Positions 1-9,400 of a stretch of 64,000 nucleotides of DNA are shown in pieces. The DNA is from Flavobacteriaceae bacterium. GTDB taxonomy: Bacteria > Bacteroidota > Bacteroidia > Flavobacteriales > Flavobacteriaceae. Positions within the stretch are counted from its first letter, which is position 1; every line of letters begins with the position of its first letter. The notes beneath the pieces are model-generated. The model was given only the letters and a program-made list of their open reading frames with translations. It did no database searches and was not told the origin of the DNA. The stretch is taken from contig CANKLE010000004.1 in NCBI GenBank assembly GCA_947483075.1, forward strand, positions 1-64,000, in the 5' to 3' direction. The position numbers and the translations under genes are program-made.

Positions 1-41
1 ATTCTTCTTTTTAATATCCGCTTTCATTCTCAAAGCGGGTG

Positions 42-72
42 CAAAAGTAAGCATTCTTTTTACTTACACAAA
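42..72 (-). promoter_or_regulatory. Promoter facing out of the left edge
   Basis: On the minus strand there is a -7 element TACTTTTG (42-49) and a -33 TTTG (69-72) with a 19-base spacer, which fits the Bacteroidota sigma factor consensus. The bases after the -7 box are CACCCGC, the same as after the tRNA promoter at 36032-36039. The transcript would start near 35 and opens with a CCGCTTT/AAAGCGG hairpin (18-38). The transcribed gene lies outside the window. Confidence 0.7.
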
Positions 73-296
73 TCTTAATCAAACTATTTTTGAAATTATT
101 TTGTCAAAATCTCGTGCCAGTAAAATTCAAGAACCTTTTATCTTCTGCGGGGGGCAAATGTAAAACCTTTTTCCCAAATTCTAAACAAAAAAAAACGCCT
201 TTTTTAGTTCCGTTTTCTCTTCGCTAGTAGTCAGGAAGTTAGAAGTAGGAAGTGGGGAGATGGAAGTTCTATAAGTATACTAAAACTAAAGTGAAT

Positions 297-336
297 ATTG
301 AAAGATTTAAAAATTGAAAGATTGAAAGATTGGACG
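297..336. repeat. Tandem 8-base word array (ATTGAAAG)
   Basis: The word ATTGAAAG occurs at 297, 313 and 321, with a degenerate unit at 305 and a decayed one at 329, all in exact 8-base register. It lies in the 500-base gene-free stretch before thrS, which otherwise shows only the left-edge promoter, a second word array at 382 and the thrS promoter. Confidence 0.7.
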
Positions 337-381
337 TAAGAGTAATAACCAATCGAAGAAAGATAAAAGCTCTAAGAAAAA

Positions 382-430
382 AACCGAGAACCGAGAACCG
401 AGAACGGACAACTGACAACCGACAACAGCC
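382..430. repeat. Tandem 7-base word array (AACCGAG)
   Basis: Seven consecutive 7-base units fill exactly 49 bases: three AACCGAG copies followed by drifted units of the form AACnGAC and a last unit AACAGCC. The array ends about 40 bases before the thrS -7 box. No reading frame of note crosses it. Confidence 0.8.
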
Positions 431-448
431 AACAAAAGAACATTATAT

Positions 449-480
449 ATTGTATCTATTTGGTCAATGCCTTATATTTG
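449..480 (+). promoter_or_regulatory. thrS operon promoter
   Basis: A -7 element TATATTTG (473-480) is preceded by ATTG at 449-452 with a 20-base spacer. The start of transcription would fall near 487, giving a leader of about 14 bases before the thrS ATG. No T-box or other long leader fits in this space. Confidence 0.65.
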
Positions 481-500
481 CGCTTCCAAAATAAAAAATA

Positions 501-2453
501 ATGATACAAGTTACTTTGCCCGACGGGTCAATTAAAGCGTATGAGGCCGGAAGCACACCTATGGATGTAGCCAAAAGCATCAGTGAAGGATTAGCCAGAA
601 ATGTATTATCTGCTAGCTACAACGGCGAAACAATTGAAACGACCACGCCATTAACCACAAACGGATCATTAGTTTTATATACCTGGAACGACGCCAACGG
701 CAAAAAAGCGTTTTGGCATTCTACTTCGCACGTATTGGCGCAAGCACTGCAAGAATTATACAGCGGCATCAAATTGACGATAGGTCCTGCTATCGAAACT
801 GGGTTTTACTATGATGTTGATTTTGGCGAACACAAAATTACCGATGCCGATTTCAAGAAAATTGAAGATCGCATATTGGAAATCGCCCGAGAAAAACACG
901 AATTCACCATGCGTTCGGCCACCAAAGCAGAAGCCTTGGCCTTTTATGCACAAGAAAACAATCCTTACAAAACCGAACTCATCAGCAACCTCGAAGACGG
1001 AACGATTACGTTTTGTGACCATGCTACCTTTACCGACCTGTGTCGCGGAGGACATATCCCAAATACGGGTTTCATCAAAGCGATGAAAATCATGAGTGTG
1101 GCCGGAGCCTATTGGCGCGGTGACGAAAAAAACAAACAACTTACCCGCGTGTACGGTGTTTCGTTCCCCAAACAAAAAGACCTGACCGACTACTTGGAAT
1201 TATTAGAAGAAGCCAAACGTCGGGATCACCGTAAATTAGGAAAAGAATTGGAGCTATTTGCGTTTTCGCAAAAAGTGGGACAAGGCTTGCCGTTGTGGTT
1301 GCCTAAAGGAGCAGCCTTGCGCGACCGATTGGAACAATTTTTGAAAAAAGCACAGAAAAAAGCAGGCTACGAACAAGTGGTAACGCCGCACATTGGCCAA
1401 AAAGAACTGTATGTTACTTCTGGGCATTATGCCAAGTATGGAGCCGATAGTTTCCAACCCATCAATACCCCAGCTGAAGGCGAAGAGTTTTTGCTTAAAC
1501 CGATGAACTGCCCGCACCACTGCGAGATCTACAACACCAAACCCTGGTCCTATAAAGATTTACCCAAACGCTACGCCGAATTTGGCACAGTGTATCGCTA
1601 CGAACAAAGTGGCGAATTGCACGGATTGACTCGCGTGCGTGGGTTTACCCAAGACGATGCGCACATTTTTTGTATGCCCGAACAATTGGACGAAGAATTC
1701 AAAAAAGTAATTGACTTGGTGCTTTATGTATTTAGTTCCTTAGGATTTGAGAACTTCACGGCTCAAATTTCGTTGCGCGATCAAGAAAACCGCGAAAAAT
1801 ATATTGGCTCGGATGAAAACTGGGAAAAAGCAGAAAATGCGATCATCAATGCAGCCAGAGACAAAGGTTTGAATACCGTAGTAGAATATGGTGAAGCGGC
1901 CTTCTACGGACCCAAGCTCGATTTTATGGTAAAAGATGCCTTGGGAAGACAGTGGCAATTGGGTACGATTCAAGTAGATTACAACTTGCCCGAGCGATTT
2001 GATTTAACCTACAAAGGTTCTGACAATGAACTACATAGACCCGTGATGATTCACCGTGCACCCTTCGGTTCGATGGAACGTTTTATCGCCATTTTATTGG
2101 AACACACCGCCGGAAATTTCCCGCTTTGGTTAATGCCTGAACAAGCTATTATCCTGTCTTTGAGTGAGAAATATGAAAATTATGCGAAAAAAGTTTTGAA
2201 TCTGTTAGAAAATCACGAAATTCGCGCCCTAATTGACAACCGAAACGAAACAATCGGGAAGAAAATTAGGGATGCAGAGATGCAAAAAATGCCGTTCATG
2301 CTGATTGTAGGTGAGGATGAAGAACAAAACGGAACAATCGCTGTACGCCGTCACGGACAAGAAGGAAGAGGGAACAACAGCATGACCATTGACCAATTTG
2401 CCTTGTTAGTTCAAGAAGAAATCGACAAAACATTAAAAGTATTCAACGTTTAA
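501..2453 (+). CDS. thrS: Threonine-tRNA ligase
   Basis: Charges tRNA-Thr with threonine in the cytoplasm. At 650 residues it has the full bacterial layout: an N-terminal TGS domain (about 1-62, starting VTLPDGS), the second additional domain that edits Ser-tRNA-Thr ([12 protein letters not shown] near 175-185), a class II catalytic core and a C-terminal anticodon-binding domain (about 540-640). The core has the zinc-site motif MNCPHHC near 334-340, motif 2 around HGLTRVRGF and motif 3 [11 protein letters not shown]. It is the first gene of thrS-infC-rpmI-rplT, a common arrangement. The ATG is chosen because it sits just after a clear promoter and begins the TGS domain. Confidence 0.98.
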   Translation: MIQVTLPDGSIKAYEAGSTPMDVAKSISEGLARNVLSASYNGETIETTTPLTTNGSLVLYTWNDANGKKAFWHSTSHVLAQALQELYSGIKLTIGPAIETGFYYDVDFGEHKITDADFKKIEDRILEIAREKHEFTMRSATKAEALAFYAQENNPYKTELISNLEDGTITFCDHATFTDLCRGGHIPNTGFIKAMKIMSVAGAYWRGDEKNKQLTRVYGVSFPKQKDLTDYLELLEEAKRRDHRKLGKELELFAFSQKVGQGLPLWLPKGAALRDRLEQFLKKAQKKAGYEQVVTPHIGQKELYVTSGHYAKYGADSFQPINTPAEGEEFLLKPMNCPHHCEIYNTKPWSYKDLPKRYAEFGTVYRYEQSGELHGLTRVRGFTQDDAHIFCMPEQLDEEFKKVIDLVLYVFSSLGFENFTAQISLRDQENREKYIGSDENWEKAENAIINAARDKGLNTVVEYGEAAFYGPKLDFMVKDALGRQWQLGTIQVDYNLPERFDLTYKGSDNELHRPVMIHRAPFGSMERFIAILLEHTAGNFPLWLMPEQAIILSLSEKYENYAKKVLNLLENHEIRALIDNRNETIGKKIRDAEMQKMPFMLIVGEDEEQNGTIAVRRHGQEGRGNNSMTIDQFALLVQEEIDKTLKVFNV

Positions 2454-2486
2454 CTGCTTGTTTATCAGGCCTAACACACTAAAGTC

Positions 2487-3041
2487 ATAGCAATACGTAG
2501 CAACAAGGGGTATCAACCCAGAGTAGAAAAAAAAGACGCGCACCGCATTAATAATTTAATTCGCGTGCCCGAGGTTAGACTTGTGGGGGAAAATATTGAG
2601 CCAGGAGTTTTTAAATTAGCCGAAGCTCTGAGACTCGCCGACGAATTTGAATTAGACTTGGTTGAAATTTCACCCAACGCCGAACCGCCGGTTTGCAAAA
2701 TCATGGATTATAAGAAATTCGTGTATGAGCAAAAGAAACGCGAGAAAGCCTTGAAAGCAAAATCGACGCAGGTGGTCATCAAAGAAATTCGATTTGGACC
2801 GCAAACGGATGAACATGATTACGAGTTTAAACGAAAAAACGCCGAGAAATTCCTCAAAGAAGGATCAAAATTGAAAGCGTTTGTGTTTTTTAAAGGACGT
2901 TCGATTATCTACAAAGACCAAGGACAAATTTTATTGTTGCGTTTGGCCACCGATTTGGAAGAGTTTGGAAAAGTAGAAGCGATGCCGGTATTAGAAGGAA
3001 AGCGAATGATTATTTTCATTGCGCCGAAGAAAAAGAAATAA
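2487..3041 (+). CDS. infC: Translation initiation factor IF-3, probable ATA start
   Basis: Binds the 30S subunit, keeps ribosomal subunits apart and checks the initiator codon. The first standard start codon in frame is GTG at 2565, but that would cut off a conserved segment. The frame is open upstream to a stop at 2472 and encodes [20 protein letters not shown] before that GTG, the expected N-terminus of flavobacterial IF-3. The best start is ATA at 2487 (reading M-A-I-R-S-N-K), or ATA at 2493; no ATG, GTG or TTG is available. With 2487 the protein is 184 residues. The N-domain ([15 protein letters not shown]) and C-domain ([14 protein letters not shown]) are both intact. Rare start codons in infC are the known basis of IF-3 autoregulation in E. 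coli, where the codon is AUU. It lies 33 bases after thrS. Confidence 0.95.
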   Translation: MAIRSNKGYQPRVEKKDAHRINNLIRVPEVRLVGENIEPGVFKLAEALRLADEFELDLVEISPNAEPPVCKIMDYKKFVYEQKKREKALKAKSTQVVIKEIRFGPQTDEHDYEFKRKNAEKFLKEGSKLKAFVFFKGRSIIYKDQGQILLLRLATDLEEFGKVEAMPVLEGKRMIIFIAPKKKK

Positions 3042-3082
3042 GCCCCCTAGCCCCCAATGTGGGAATTAAGGAAAACATATAA

Positions 3083-3132
3083 TGAGATTAGTAAAAGTAA
3101 GGTTCGTTTCGCTCGCGTACTACGCAATCTCA
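3083..3132 (+). promoter_or_regulatory. Hairpin in the infC-rpmI spacer, candidate L20-type leader
   Basis: TGAGATTAGTA (3083-3093) pairs with TACT (3118-3121) and AATCTCA (3126-3132), an 11-bp stem with a 4-base bulge, ending about 40 bases before the rpmI ATG. In other bacteria L20 represses rpmI-rplT by binding a leader structure at this position. The pairing is visible; the regulatory role is inferred. Confidence 0.4.
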
Positions 3133-3172
3133 GAAAGATAGTAAGTAAGAATAAATCAAAAACTAGGAAAAA

Positions 3173-3370
3173 ATGCCTAAAATGAAAACCAAATCTAGCG
3201 CCAAGAAACGTTTTAAAGTTACTGGTTCTGGAAAGATTAAAAGAAAACACGCTTTTAAAAGTCACATCCTGACTAAAAAGTCTAAAAAACGCAAATTAGC
3301 GTTGACACATTCAGCATTGGTACACAGTACCGATATGAAAAGTGTAAAACAACAATTACGAATTATCTAA
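3173..3370 (+). CDS. rpmI: 50S ribosomal protein L35
   Basis: A 65-residue, strongly basic protein of the large ribosomal subunit. It begins [20 protein letters not shown] and contains [19 protein letters not shown], the usual L35 signature. It is the third gene of the thrS-infC-rpmI-rplT operon, 131 bases after infC and 101 bases before rplT. The spacer before it contains a long hairpin that could be a control site for L20. Confidence 0.98.
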   Translation: MPKMKTKSSAKKRFKVTGSGKIKRKHAFKSHILTKKSKKRKLALTHSALVHSTDMKSVKQQLRII

Positions 3371-3471
3371 TTGTTCGTTAGGTTAAAAAACAATTTAATA
3401 ACCTTGGAGTACGGCCTACAAAGTTCCTTTGATTCAATTCAGGACGCCTGCTACAAAAAAACAAAAAAATT

Positions 3472-3816
3472 ATGCCAAGATCAGTAAATTCAGTTGCTAA
3501 AAGAGCAAGAAGAAAAAAGATAATGAAGCAAGCCAAAGGGTTCTTTGGCCGTCGTAAAAACGTTTGGACAGTGGCTAAAAATGCCGTGGAAAAAGCAATG
3601 GTTTACGCTTACCGCGACAGAAAGCAAAACAAAAGAAACTTCCGTGGTCTGTGGATTCAACGGATCAACGCTGGAGCTCGTTTGGAAGGAATGAGTTATT
3701 CACAATTCATGGGTAAAGTAAAAGCGCACAACATCGAATTGAACCGTAAAGTTCTTGCCGATTTAGCGATGAACCACCCAGAAGCTTTCAAAGCTGTACT
3801 TAATAAAGTAAAATAA
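3472..3816 (+). CDS. rplT: 50S ribosomal protein L20
   Basis: Binds 23S rRNA early in assembly of the large subunit. The 114 residues match the family length. The basic N-terminal extension ([20 protein letters not shown]) and the globular part ([19 protein letters not shown]) are intact. It is the last gene of the operon, followed about 40 bases later by a strong terminator. In E. coli and Bacillus, L20 also represses this operon; whether it does so here through the hairpin before rpmI is not known. Confidence 0.98.
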   Translation: MPRSVNSVAKRARRKKIMKQAKGFFGRRKNVWTVAKNAVEKAMVYAYRDRKQNKRNFRGLWIQRINAGARLEGMSYSQFMGKVKAHNIELNRKVLADLAMNHPEAFKAVLNKVK

Positions 3817-3853
3817 ACGTTTTATCAACTCGATTTTTACTCACTTACTATAC

Positions 3854-3882
3854 AAAAACCCAGTCGAAAGATTGGGTTTTTT
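3854..3882 (+). terminator. Terminator of the thrS operon
   Basis: AAAAACCCA (3854-3862) pairs with TGGGTTTTT (3873-3881) and is followed by more T residues, a typical Rho-independent terminator after rplT. Confidence 0.9.
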
Positions 3883-3946
3883 ATTTGCTTAAATCACACA
3901 ATAAGTTGTTGCTTTTAGTATTTTTACGCCCACTAAATTATTCCTT

Positions 3947-6082
3947 ATGAAAACAACCTTTTATACATTAGTAGCCTTGGTATGTTCTATTGCCATTGCA
4001 CAAGCACAGCTGAAACAAATTAGTCTAGACGACAGCGTTTTGCAACAAAACAGAGCATTTCGGGCCGATAAACTCACTGGCTTTCAGTGGATTCCAAACA
4101 GCAATTCCTACGTCTATTACACCGATTCTTGGACCAAAATGATGCAGGCCTCTGCCGCCAATACCAAAGCGGTAGAATGGGTAAGCTTGGCCGAATTAAA
4201 TAAAGCCTTGTCCACCAACTTGAAAACATTTTTTGGGGTTAGTTGGATCGACGCCACACAGTTGTTGATCGCATCAGAGGGAGCCTATTACTCCTATTCG
4301 ACGGCCAACAAAACTGGAAAATTGTTAGCCAAAACTAGCGACACAGCCGAAAACCAAACTTGGGATGCCGCCAAAAAGCAATTGGCATATACCGAAAAAA
4401 ATAATTTATATGTGCTTACAGCTAGTCAAAAAACAATAGCGATTACAGCCGAAAGCAACCCGGCGATTGTATCGGGACAGTTTATTGCCCGCAACGAATT
4501 TGGAATCGAAAACGGAATTTTTTGGTCACCCAAATCAAGTTATCTGGCCTTTTACCAAAAAGACCAAAGCGAGGTGGCCGATTACCCCATTTTGGACATC
4601 ACCACCACTCCGGGAACCTTGCAATCCATCAAATACCCGATGATTGGGCAAAAAAGCGAAAAACCGCGTTTGGGCATTTATAATTTTGCCACACAGCAAA
4701 CCGTATTCATCAGTCCAAAAGGCCAAGCCGACGATTATTTGACCAACGTAACTTGGACCCCAGACGAAAAATACGTACTCATTGCCGAATTGAATCGCGG
4801 GCAAAACGACATGTCATTGAATGTATATGATGCAAGCACGGGTGCCTTTGTACGCACAGTGCTTCGCGAACAAAACAGCAAATGGGTAGAGCCCGAGCAT
4901 GCGGCCTACTTCCCTTCGGCTGCCTCATCTAATTTTATTTGGTTTAGCGAACAAAGTGGATTTCAAAACTTATACTATTATTCAATCGAGGGTAAATTAA
5001 TTAAACAACTTACCCAAAATAATTTTCCTGCACTCGAAATTTTGGGCAACAGCCTCGACGGCAACGAAATCTATTTCACGGCCACCGGCGAAAACCCACT
5101 CAATGTATTGGCCTACAAAGTCAATTTAAAAGGCAAACAAAGCCTGCTCACCAAAGAAGCGGGCGTGCATACGGTTGCCGTTTCTACTGATGGCAAATGG
5201 GTGTTTGACGAATACAGCAACCACACCACGCCTTCAAAATCATTGCTGATGGACGCCAAAGGAAACAGCAAGTTGATAGTAGAAAGCGCCAACAAATATG
5301 ACGGGTATACCTTAGGATCAGCCGAAATCAAAACGATCAAAGCAGCCGATGGCACTACCGATCTGTATACTCGTTTAATTAAACCCAGTACCTTTGACCC
5401 CACAAAAAAATACCCCGTTTTGGTTTATGTTTACGGAGGACCGCATGCGCAAATGATCACAAATTCGTTTTTGGACGGCGCCAATTTGTGGATGTATTGG
5501 ATGGCCGAACAAGGCTATTTGGTTTTTACAGTTGATAATCGCGGATCTGGAAATCGTGGTTTTGCCTTTGAAAATGTGATTCACCGCCACTTGGGTGTAA
5601 ACGAAATGGACGACCAACTAAAAGGCGTTGACTATTTAAAATCATTGCCTTATGTAGATGCCAATCGCTTGGCCGTGCACGGCTGGAGCTATGGCGGATT
5701 TATGACCACCTCCTTGATGTTGCGCAAACCCGATGTATTTAAAGTAGCTGTGGCAGGTGGCCCGGTAACCGACTGGAATTATTACGAGGTGATGTACGGC
5801 GAACGATACATGGACACGCCGGCCGAAAACAAAGAAGGTTTTGATGAAGCCAGCACCTTGAATTACGTAAAAACCCTAAAAGGCAAATTGTTGCTCATTC
5901 ACGGCACCTCTGACGATGTGGTGGTCATGCAAAACAACTTGGCCTTGATTAAGAAATTTGTCGAAGCCCAAAAACAAGTTGATTTTTTCCCCTACCCGAT
6001 GCACAAACACAACGTGCAAGGAAAAGACAGAGTGCACCTCATGAAAAAGGTATTAGATTACGTAATCGAGAACAACAAGTAA
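3947..6082 (+). CDS. Secreted prolyl peptidase, S9B/DPP-IV family
   Basis: A 711-residue serine peptidase that probably removes Xaa-Pro dipeptides from peptides outside the cytoplasm. Residues 1-21 form a signal peptide (MKTTFYTLVALVCSIAIAQA). The middle is a DPP-IV type beta-propeller (about 40-450), followed by an alpha/beta-hydrolase domain. The nucleophile lies in GWSYGG (Ser near 581), the acid in GTSDD (near 656-657) and the histidine in MHKHN (near 686-688). The double-Glu motif of DPP-IV is plausibly the Glu pair around RNEFGIENG. It stands alone between two terminators. Exact specificity (DPP-IV versus a relative) cannot be settled from sequence. Confidence 0.9.
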   Translation: MKTTFYTLVALVCSIAIAQAQLKQISLDDSVLQQNRAFRADKLTGFQWIPNSNSYVYYTDSWTKMMQASAANTKAVEWVSLAELNKALSTNLKTFFGVSWIDATQLLIASEGAYYSYSTANKTGKLLAKTSDTAENQTWDAAKKQLAYTEKNNLYVLTASQKTIAITAESNPAIVSGQFIARNEFGIENGIFWSPKSSYLAFYQKDQSEVADYPILDITTTPGTLQSIKYPMIGQKSEKPRLGIYNFATQQTVFISPKGQADDYLTNVTWTPDEKYVLIAELNRGQNDMSLNVYDASTGAFVRTVLREQNSKWVEPEHAAYFPSAASSNFIWFSEQSGFQNLYYYSIEGKLIKQLTQNNFPALEILGNSLDGNEIYFTATGENPLNVLAYKVNLKGKQSLLTKEAGVHTVAVSTDGKWVFDEYSNHTTPSKSLLMDAKGNSKLIVESANKYDGYTLGSAEIKTIKAADGTTDLYTRLIKPSTFDPTKKYPVLVYVYGGPHAQMITNSFLDGANLWMYWMAEQGYLVFTVDNRGSGNRGFAFENVIHRHLGVNEMDDQLKGVDYLKSLPYVDANRLAVHGWSYGGFMTTSLMLRKPDVFKVAVAGGPVTDWNYYEVMYGERYMDTPAENKEGFDEASTLNYVKTLKGKLLLIHGTSDDVVVMQNNLALIKKFVEAQKQVDFFPYPMHKHNVQGKDRVHLMKKVLDYVIENNK

Positions 6083-6101
6083 ATAAACACTTTAGAAAAT
6101 A

Positions 6102-6131
6102 AAAAAACGCAGCCCTCGAGCTGCGTTTTTT
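6102..6131. terminator. Bidirectional terminator
   Basis: AAAAAACGCAG pairs with CTGCGTTTTT around a short loop; both strands end in a T run. It serves the peptidase gene on the plus strand and the small gene ending at 6139 on the minus strand. Confidence 0.85.
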
Positions 6132-6138
6132 ATTTGGT

Positions 6139-6399
6139 TTAGACCATCCGGCGTTTGCGGGTATACACATAGCCCAAGGTAATTCCTGCGAGCAGTAACA
6201 AAGGCAGGTAATCGTCTATGGGAGCTACCCCAGGATCTCCTCCAGGGGCATCGGGGTTATTGGTGGAGGCGGCATTTTCTACATAACCGCCGTCCAATAA
6301 TTGGCTGTCATCATCAATCACATCATAGGCATAGGTCGTTGTGGTGAAACCAATTAATGCGATAATTAATAGTGCTGTTTTATAAAGAGTAGTTTTCAT
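6139..6399 (-). CDS. Small exported protein with PID-type C-terminal sorting tail
   Basis: An 86-residue protein with a signal peptide (1-24, ending TTTYA), an acidic and Pro/Gly-rich middle (DAPGGDPGVAP) and a three-part tail: PIDDYLP, a hydrophobic helix LLLLAGITLGYVY, and the basic end TRKRRMV. This resembles short C-terminal sorting signals handled by exosortase-like enzymes; from memory the class in Bacteroidota is called PID-CTERM. No sortase gene is in the window. The gene starts 7 bases after the stop of the giant T9SS gene, so the two are almost certainly on one transcript. Its function is unknown; helping to anchor or export the giant protein is only a guess from position. Confidence 0.75.
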   Translation of the reverse strand: MKTTLYKTALLIIALIGFTTTTYAYDVIDDDSQLLDGGYVENAASTNNPDAPGGDPGVAPIDDYLPLLLLAGITLGYVYTRKRRMV

Positions 6400-6406
6400 C
6401 TTTCGC

Positions 6407-9400
6407 TTAGTTTTTGATAATCAATTTGCCTTGGTACATTACATTTTTGTCTTTCATGATGCGCAGCGCGTACCACGAATTGGGCAAGCCCGTGAGGGGA
6501 ATCAAAACTTGCGAACTGTTGCTGTTGGTTATTTCATCTTGGCGCACCACCTGACCCAATACATTGATCAGTTCGTAGCTGCAACCTTCAAAGGTTCCGG
6601 TGGGTAAGGAAACGGTAACTTTACCGCCCGTGGCCGGATTTGGGTAAATGCTCAACTGCCCTTGTGTAGGTGTGTCTACCGCCAAAGCCGTGTTGGTAAA
6701 CACAATTCTAAAGCGGTTCCCGCTGCTGGCCGATACCGTAGGATCTACATCAAACTCATAGTCTTGCACGCTGCCATCCAAATTGAGTGATTGGCTGGTT
6801 CCGGTATACAAATCTTGCAACCAGGCCTCTACCCCTACCATCGTAAATTCTTCGGTGTTGAGTTTGAGTTTGTAGTGCGCTTGTTGGGTGTTCCAAATTT
6901 TTACATTCAATTGATCAGTAGCATTAACCAACGGATAATGTTCAATAGACAAATTGGTGGTTCCACGCACAAAGGCAATGTTCTCGTAAGTATTGACCAT
7001 TTTGGTTCCATCGGCCACATCAACCGCCGCATTGGCAGCATCATAGAAAGCGGCTATACAACCGTCTAGTGGCATCCACTCGGTACCGATTTGTTTGGCA
7101 AAGCCCAATCGAAATACCGAAGCGGCAATACTATTACTGTTTCTAAAAGTGTTCGAAATCGAACTGGATTTCATCGATTCGGTGAGCGTTAAAGTATCTG
7201 TGTTGGCTACAGCACGAACAAAGAAGGCTTGCCCGCTTTGAATAGCGGTTGTTGAGGAGCTATAACTTCCTGAAACATCAGAAAAAGTTCCACTGTTGAT
7301 GCTTGCAGTGTAGTTTACATAAGCCCCATTGGTGCTTATAGCAGGATCCCACATCCAGATGTTGGTATACAAATTGTCTTGTGTATTCCCAGCCATTATA
7401 GCTGCAGGACTCAATGGACTGGCAAAAGGATTCCCCACTAAGGTATGGCGCGCACTGGTAACAGGGAAATTTACTGTACCTGTAATTAACTGACCAGTCG
7501 CTTTGAGCGTTGTGGCTGCTGATTGACCGTTGCCAATGTTATTGCTGCCATAACCTCCGGTAACAAAAACTAGGTAGGCTTTATTGCTGTCTGTAGCAAA
7601 CAAATTGGTCGATTGGGTATTGGTCACATCTGCCCAACCCGAAGTGGTGTATTGTCTGATGTTATACCCAGGTCCAGTTGCCAAACCAGTTCCGCTTGGC
7701 CCCCATAATTCTACACCGGTATTGAAAGGAGAAACTGGTGTAGCACCTCCATTTTGCCAGGACGCATACAAAGAAGTATCACTTCCTTTGAGAGGCGCCG
7801 TCAACGCACGCCAAGCGCGTTTGGCGGGAATGTAACGTTCTACGGTGACGTTGGTCGCATTAGATAAAGTACCCGTAACTTGTCCGATGGCTGCCGTGCC
7901 GCTTGAAGTTGATTTTAGAATTACTGATTTTTCGCCAAAATCGGCGGTACCGGCTATGGTGAGGATCGCGTTGGGGTTGATGGTTAAGGTGGATGTGCCG
8001 CTGAGGGTGAGTGTACTACCAGAACCAAGTGTATGATTTACATCCATAACTGGCGAACCAGAAGAAATGGTAATGTTATCTGTGCTTAATGGAACACGAG
8101 ATAGACTCCAATTGTTAGTATTGTTCCAGTTGCTGTCTCCTCCTATCCAGTTGTTTGTGGGGTATTCAATACCAAAAGCCGTCGCAGACGAACTTGCCGC
8201 TAGATAATTGGCATCTGCCGCAACGCTAGCTGTAACCGTGTAACTTCCCACATTGGTTGGGGCAGTAGGACTGGTTGCATAAACAGTAGGACTAACGCCT
8301 GAATAGTTATACGAAACTGCTCCGCTTGAGCCGGTAACAGTAAAGCTAGGTCCTTGAGCCGAACCCGAGTAAATTAAGCTGGTTGATCCGGTTACTGTAA
8401 CAGAAGAAGATGCTTTGTTAATCACAAAACTATTGCTTGCTGTAACGCCACTAGCTGAATTGTAGTTGCTTGAAGCCGCTATGTCAGCTGTTACGGTATA
8501 CGTCCCGGCATTGGTTTGCGAGGCAGCTCCACCTGTTGAAATATTGGAAACCGTTCCACCACCTGAGGCAGTTGCTGTTGCTGAATGTGTTAAACCGTCA
8601 TAGGTTACTGGAGTATTGGTTACAGAAAGTGTTGGTGTTGCTTTGCCAACTGTGCTTGCTGCCATTGGTACATTCAAGGAAGTTGAACCAGATGAACAAA
8701 CAATATTGCCTGAGTATGAACCAACAACTGCACTATTAGTCAATCTAACATTGATTGTGGTTGGACCAGTTGCAGATATACCAGATAATGTAGATGTATA
8801 AGTGCTATTTGATGATGGGTTATTAAACTCAAATCCGGATAATGCCGCAATAGAAATAGTTGTACTTAAATTAGAACCTGTCAATTCAAAACTAGTAGGC
8901 GAAGATGGCGTACCATAAGTTGTGCTTAAACTGGTTATTGGACCACCACCGCTTACGATTGAAGCACTACACGTTGGTAAACCTGACAAAACAACATCAT
9001 CGATTCTATATTGAGTTGCAGTCCCTGAATTACGAAATCTAATTCTCAAGTTTGATGTAGAAGGTATAGTACCTGTAGCAGTTCTGAGATACCATGTTGC
9101 TGTTCCTGAACCTGTAGGTAAAGCAGTATAAGATAATGCGTTATAATTTGTTCCATCTGAACTTACTTCTACAATTAAGTCTGAACCAGTAGATGCTATA
9201 ACACTTTTAAAAATACCAAACGATAATGATAAATTAGTATAAGTAGAAGTATTAATTGAAGCAATTTGAAAAACAAGGCCTCCTGTTGTTGTAAGGAAAA
9301 CATTTCCTGTTCCACTTGCTCCAGAATAGCCAGAGGAACCTGTAGTATTACGAACATCTCCTGTACCCGTAAATTGTAAAACTCCATTATTTTGCCATCC

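Noticed and set aside
2565-2567. GTG at 2565 as the infC start
   Set aside because: It would delete the conserved IF-3 N-terminus; the upstream frame is open and coding.
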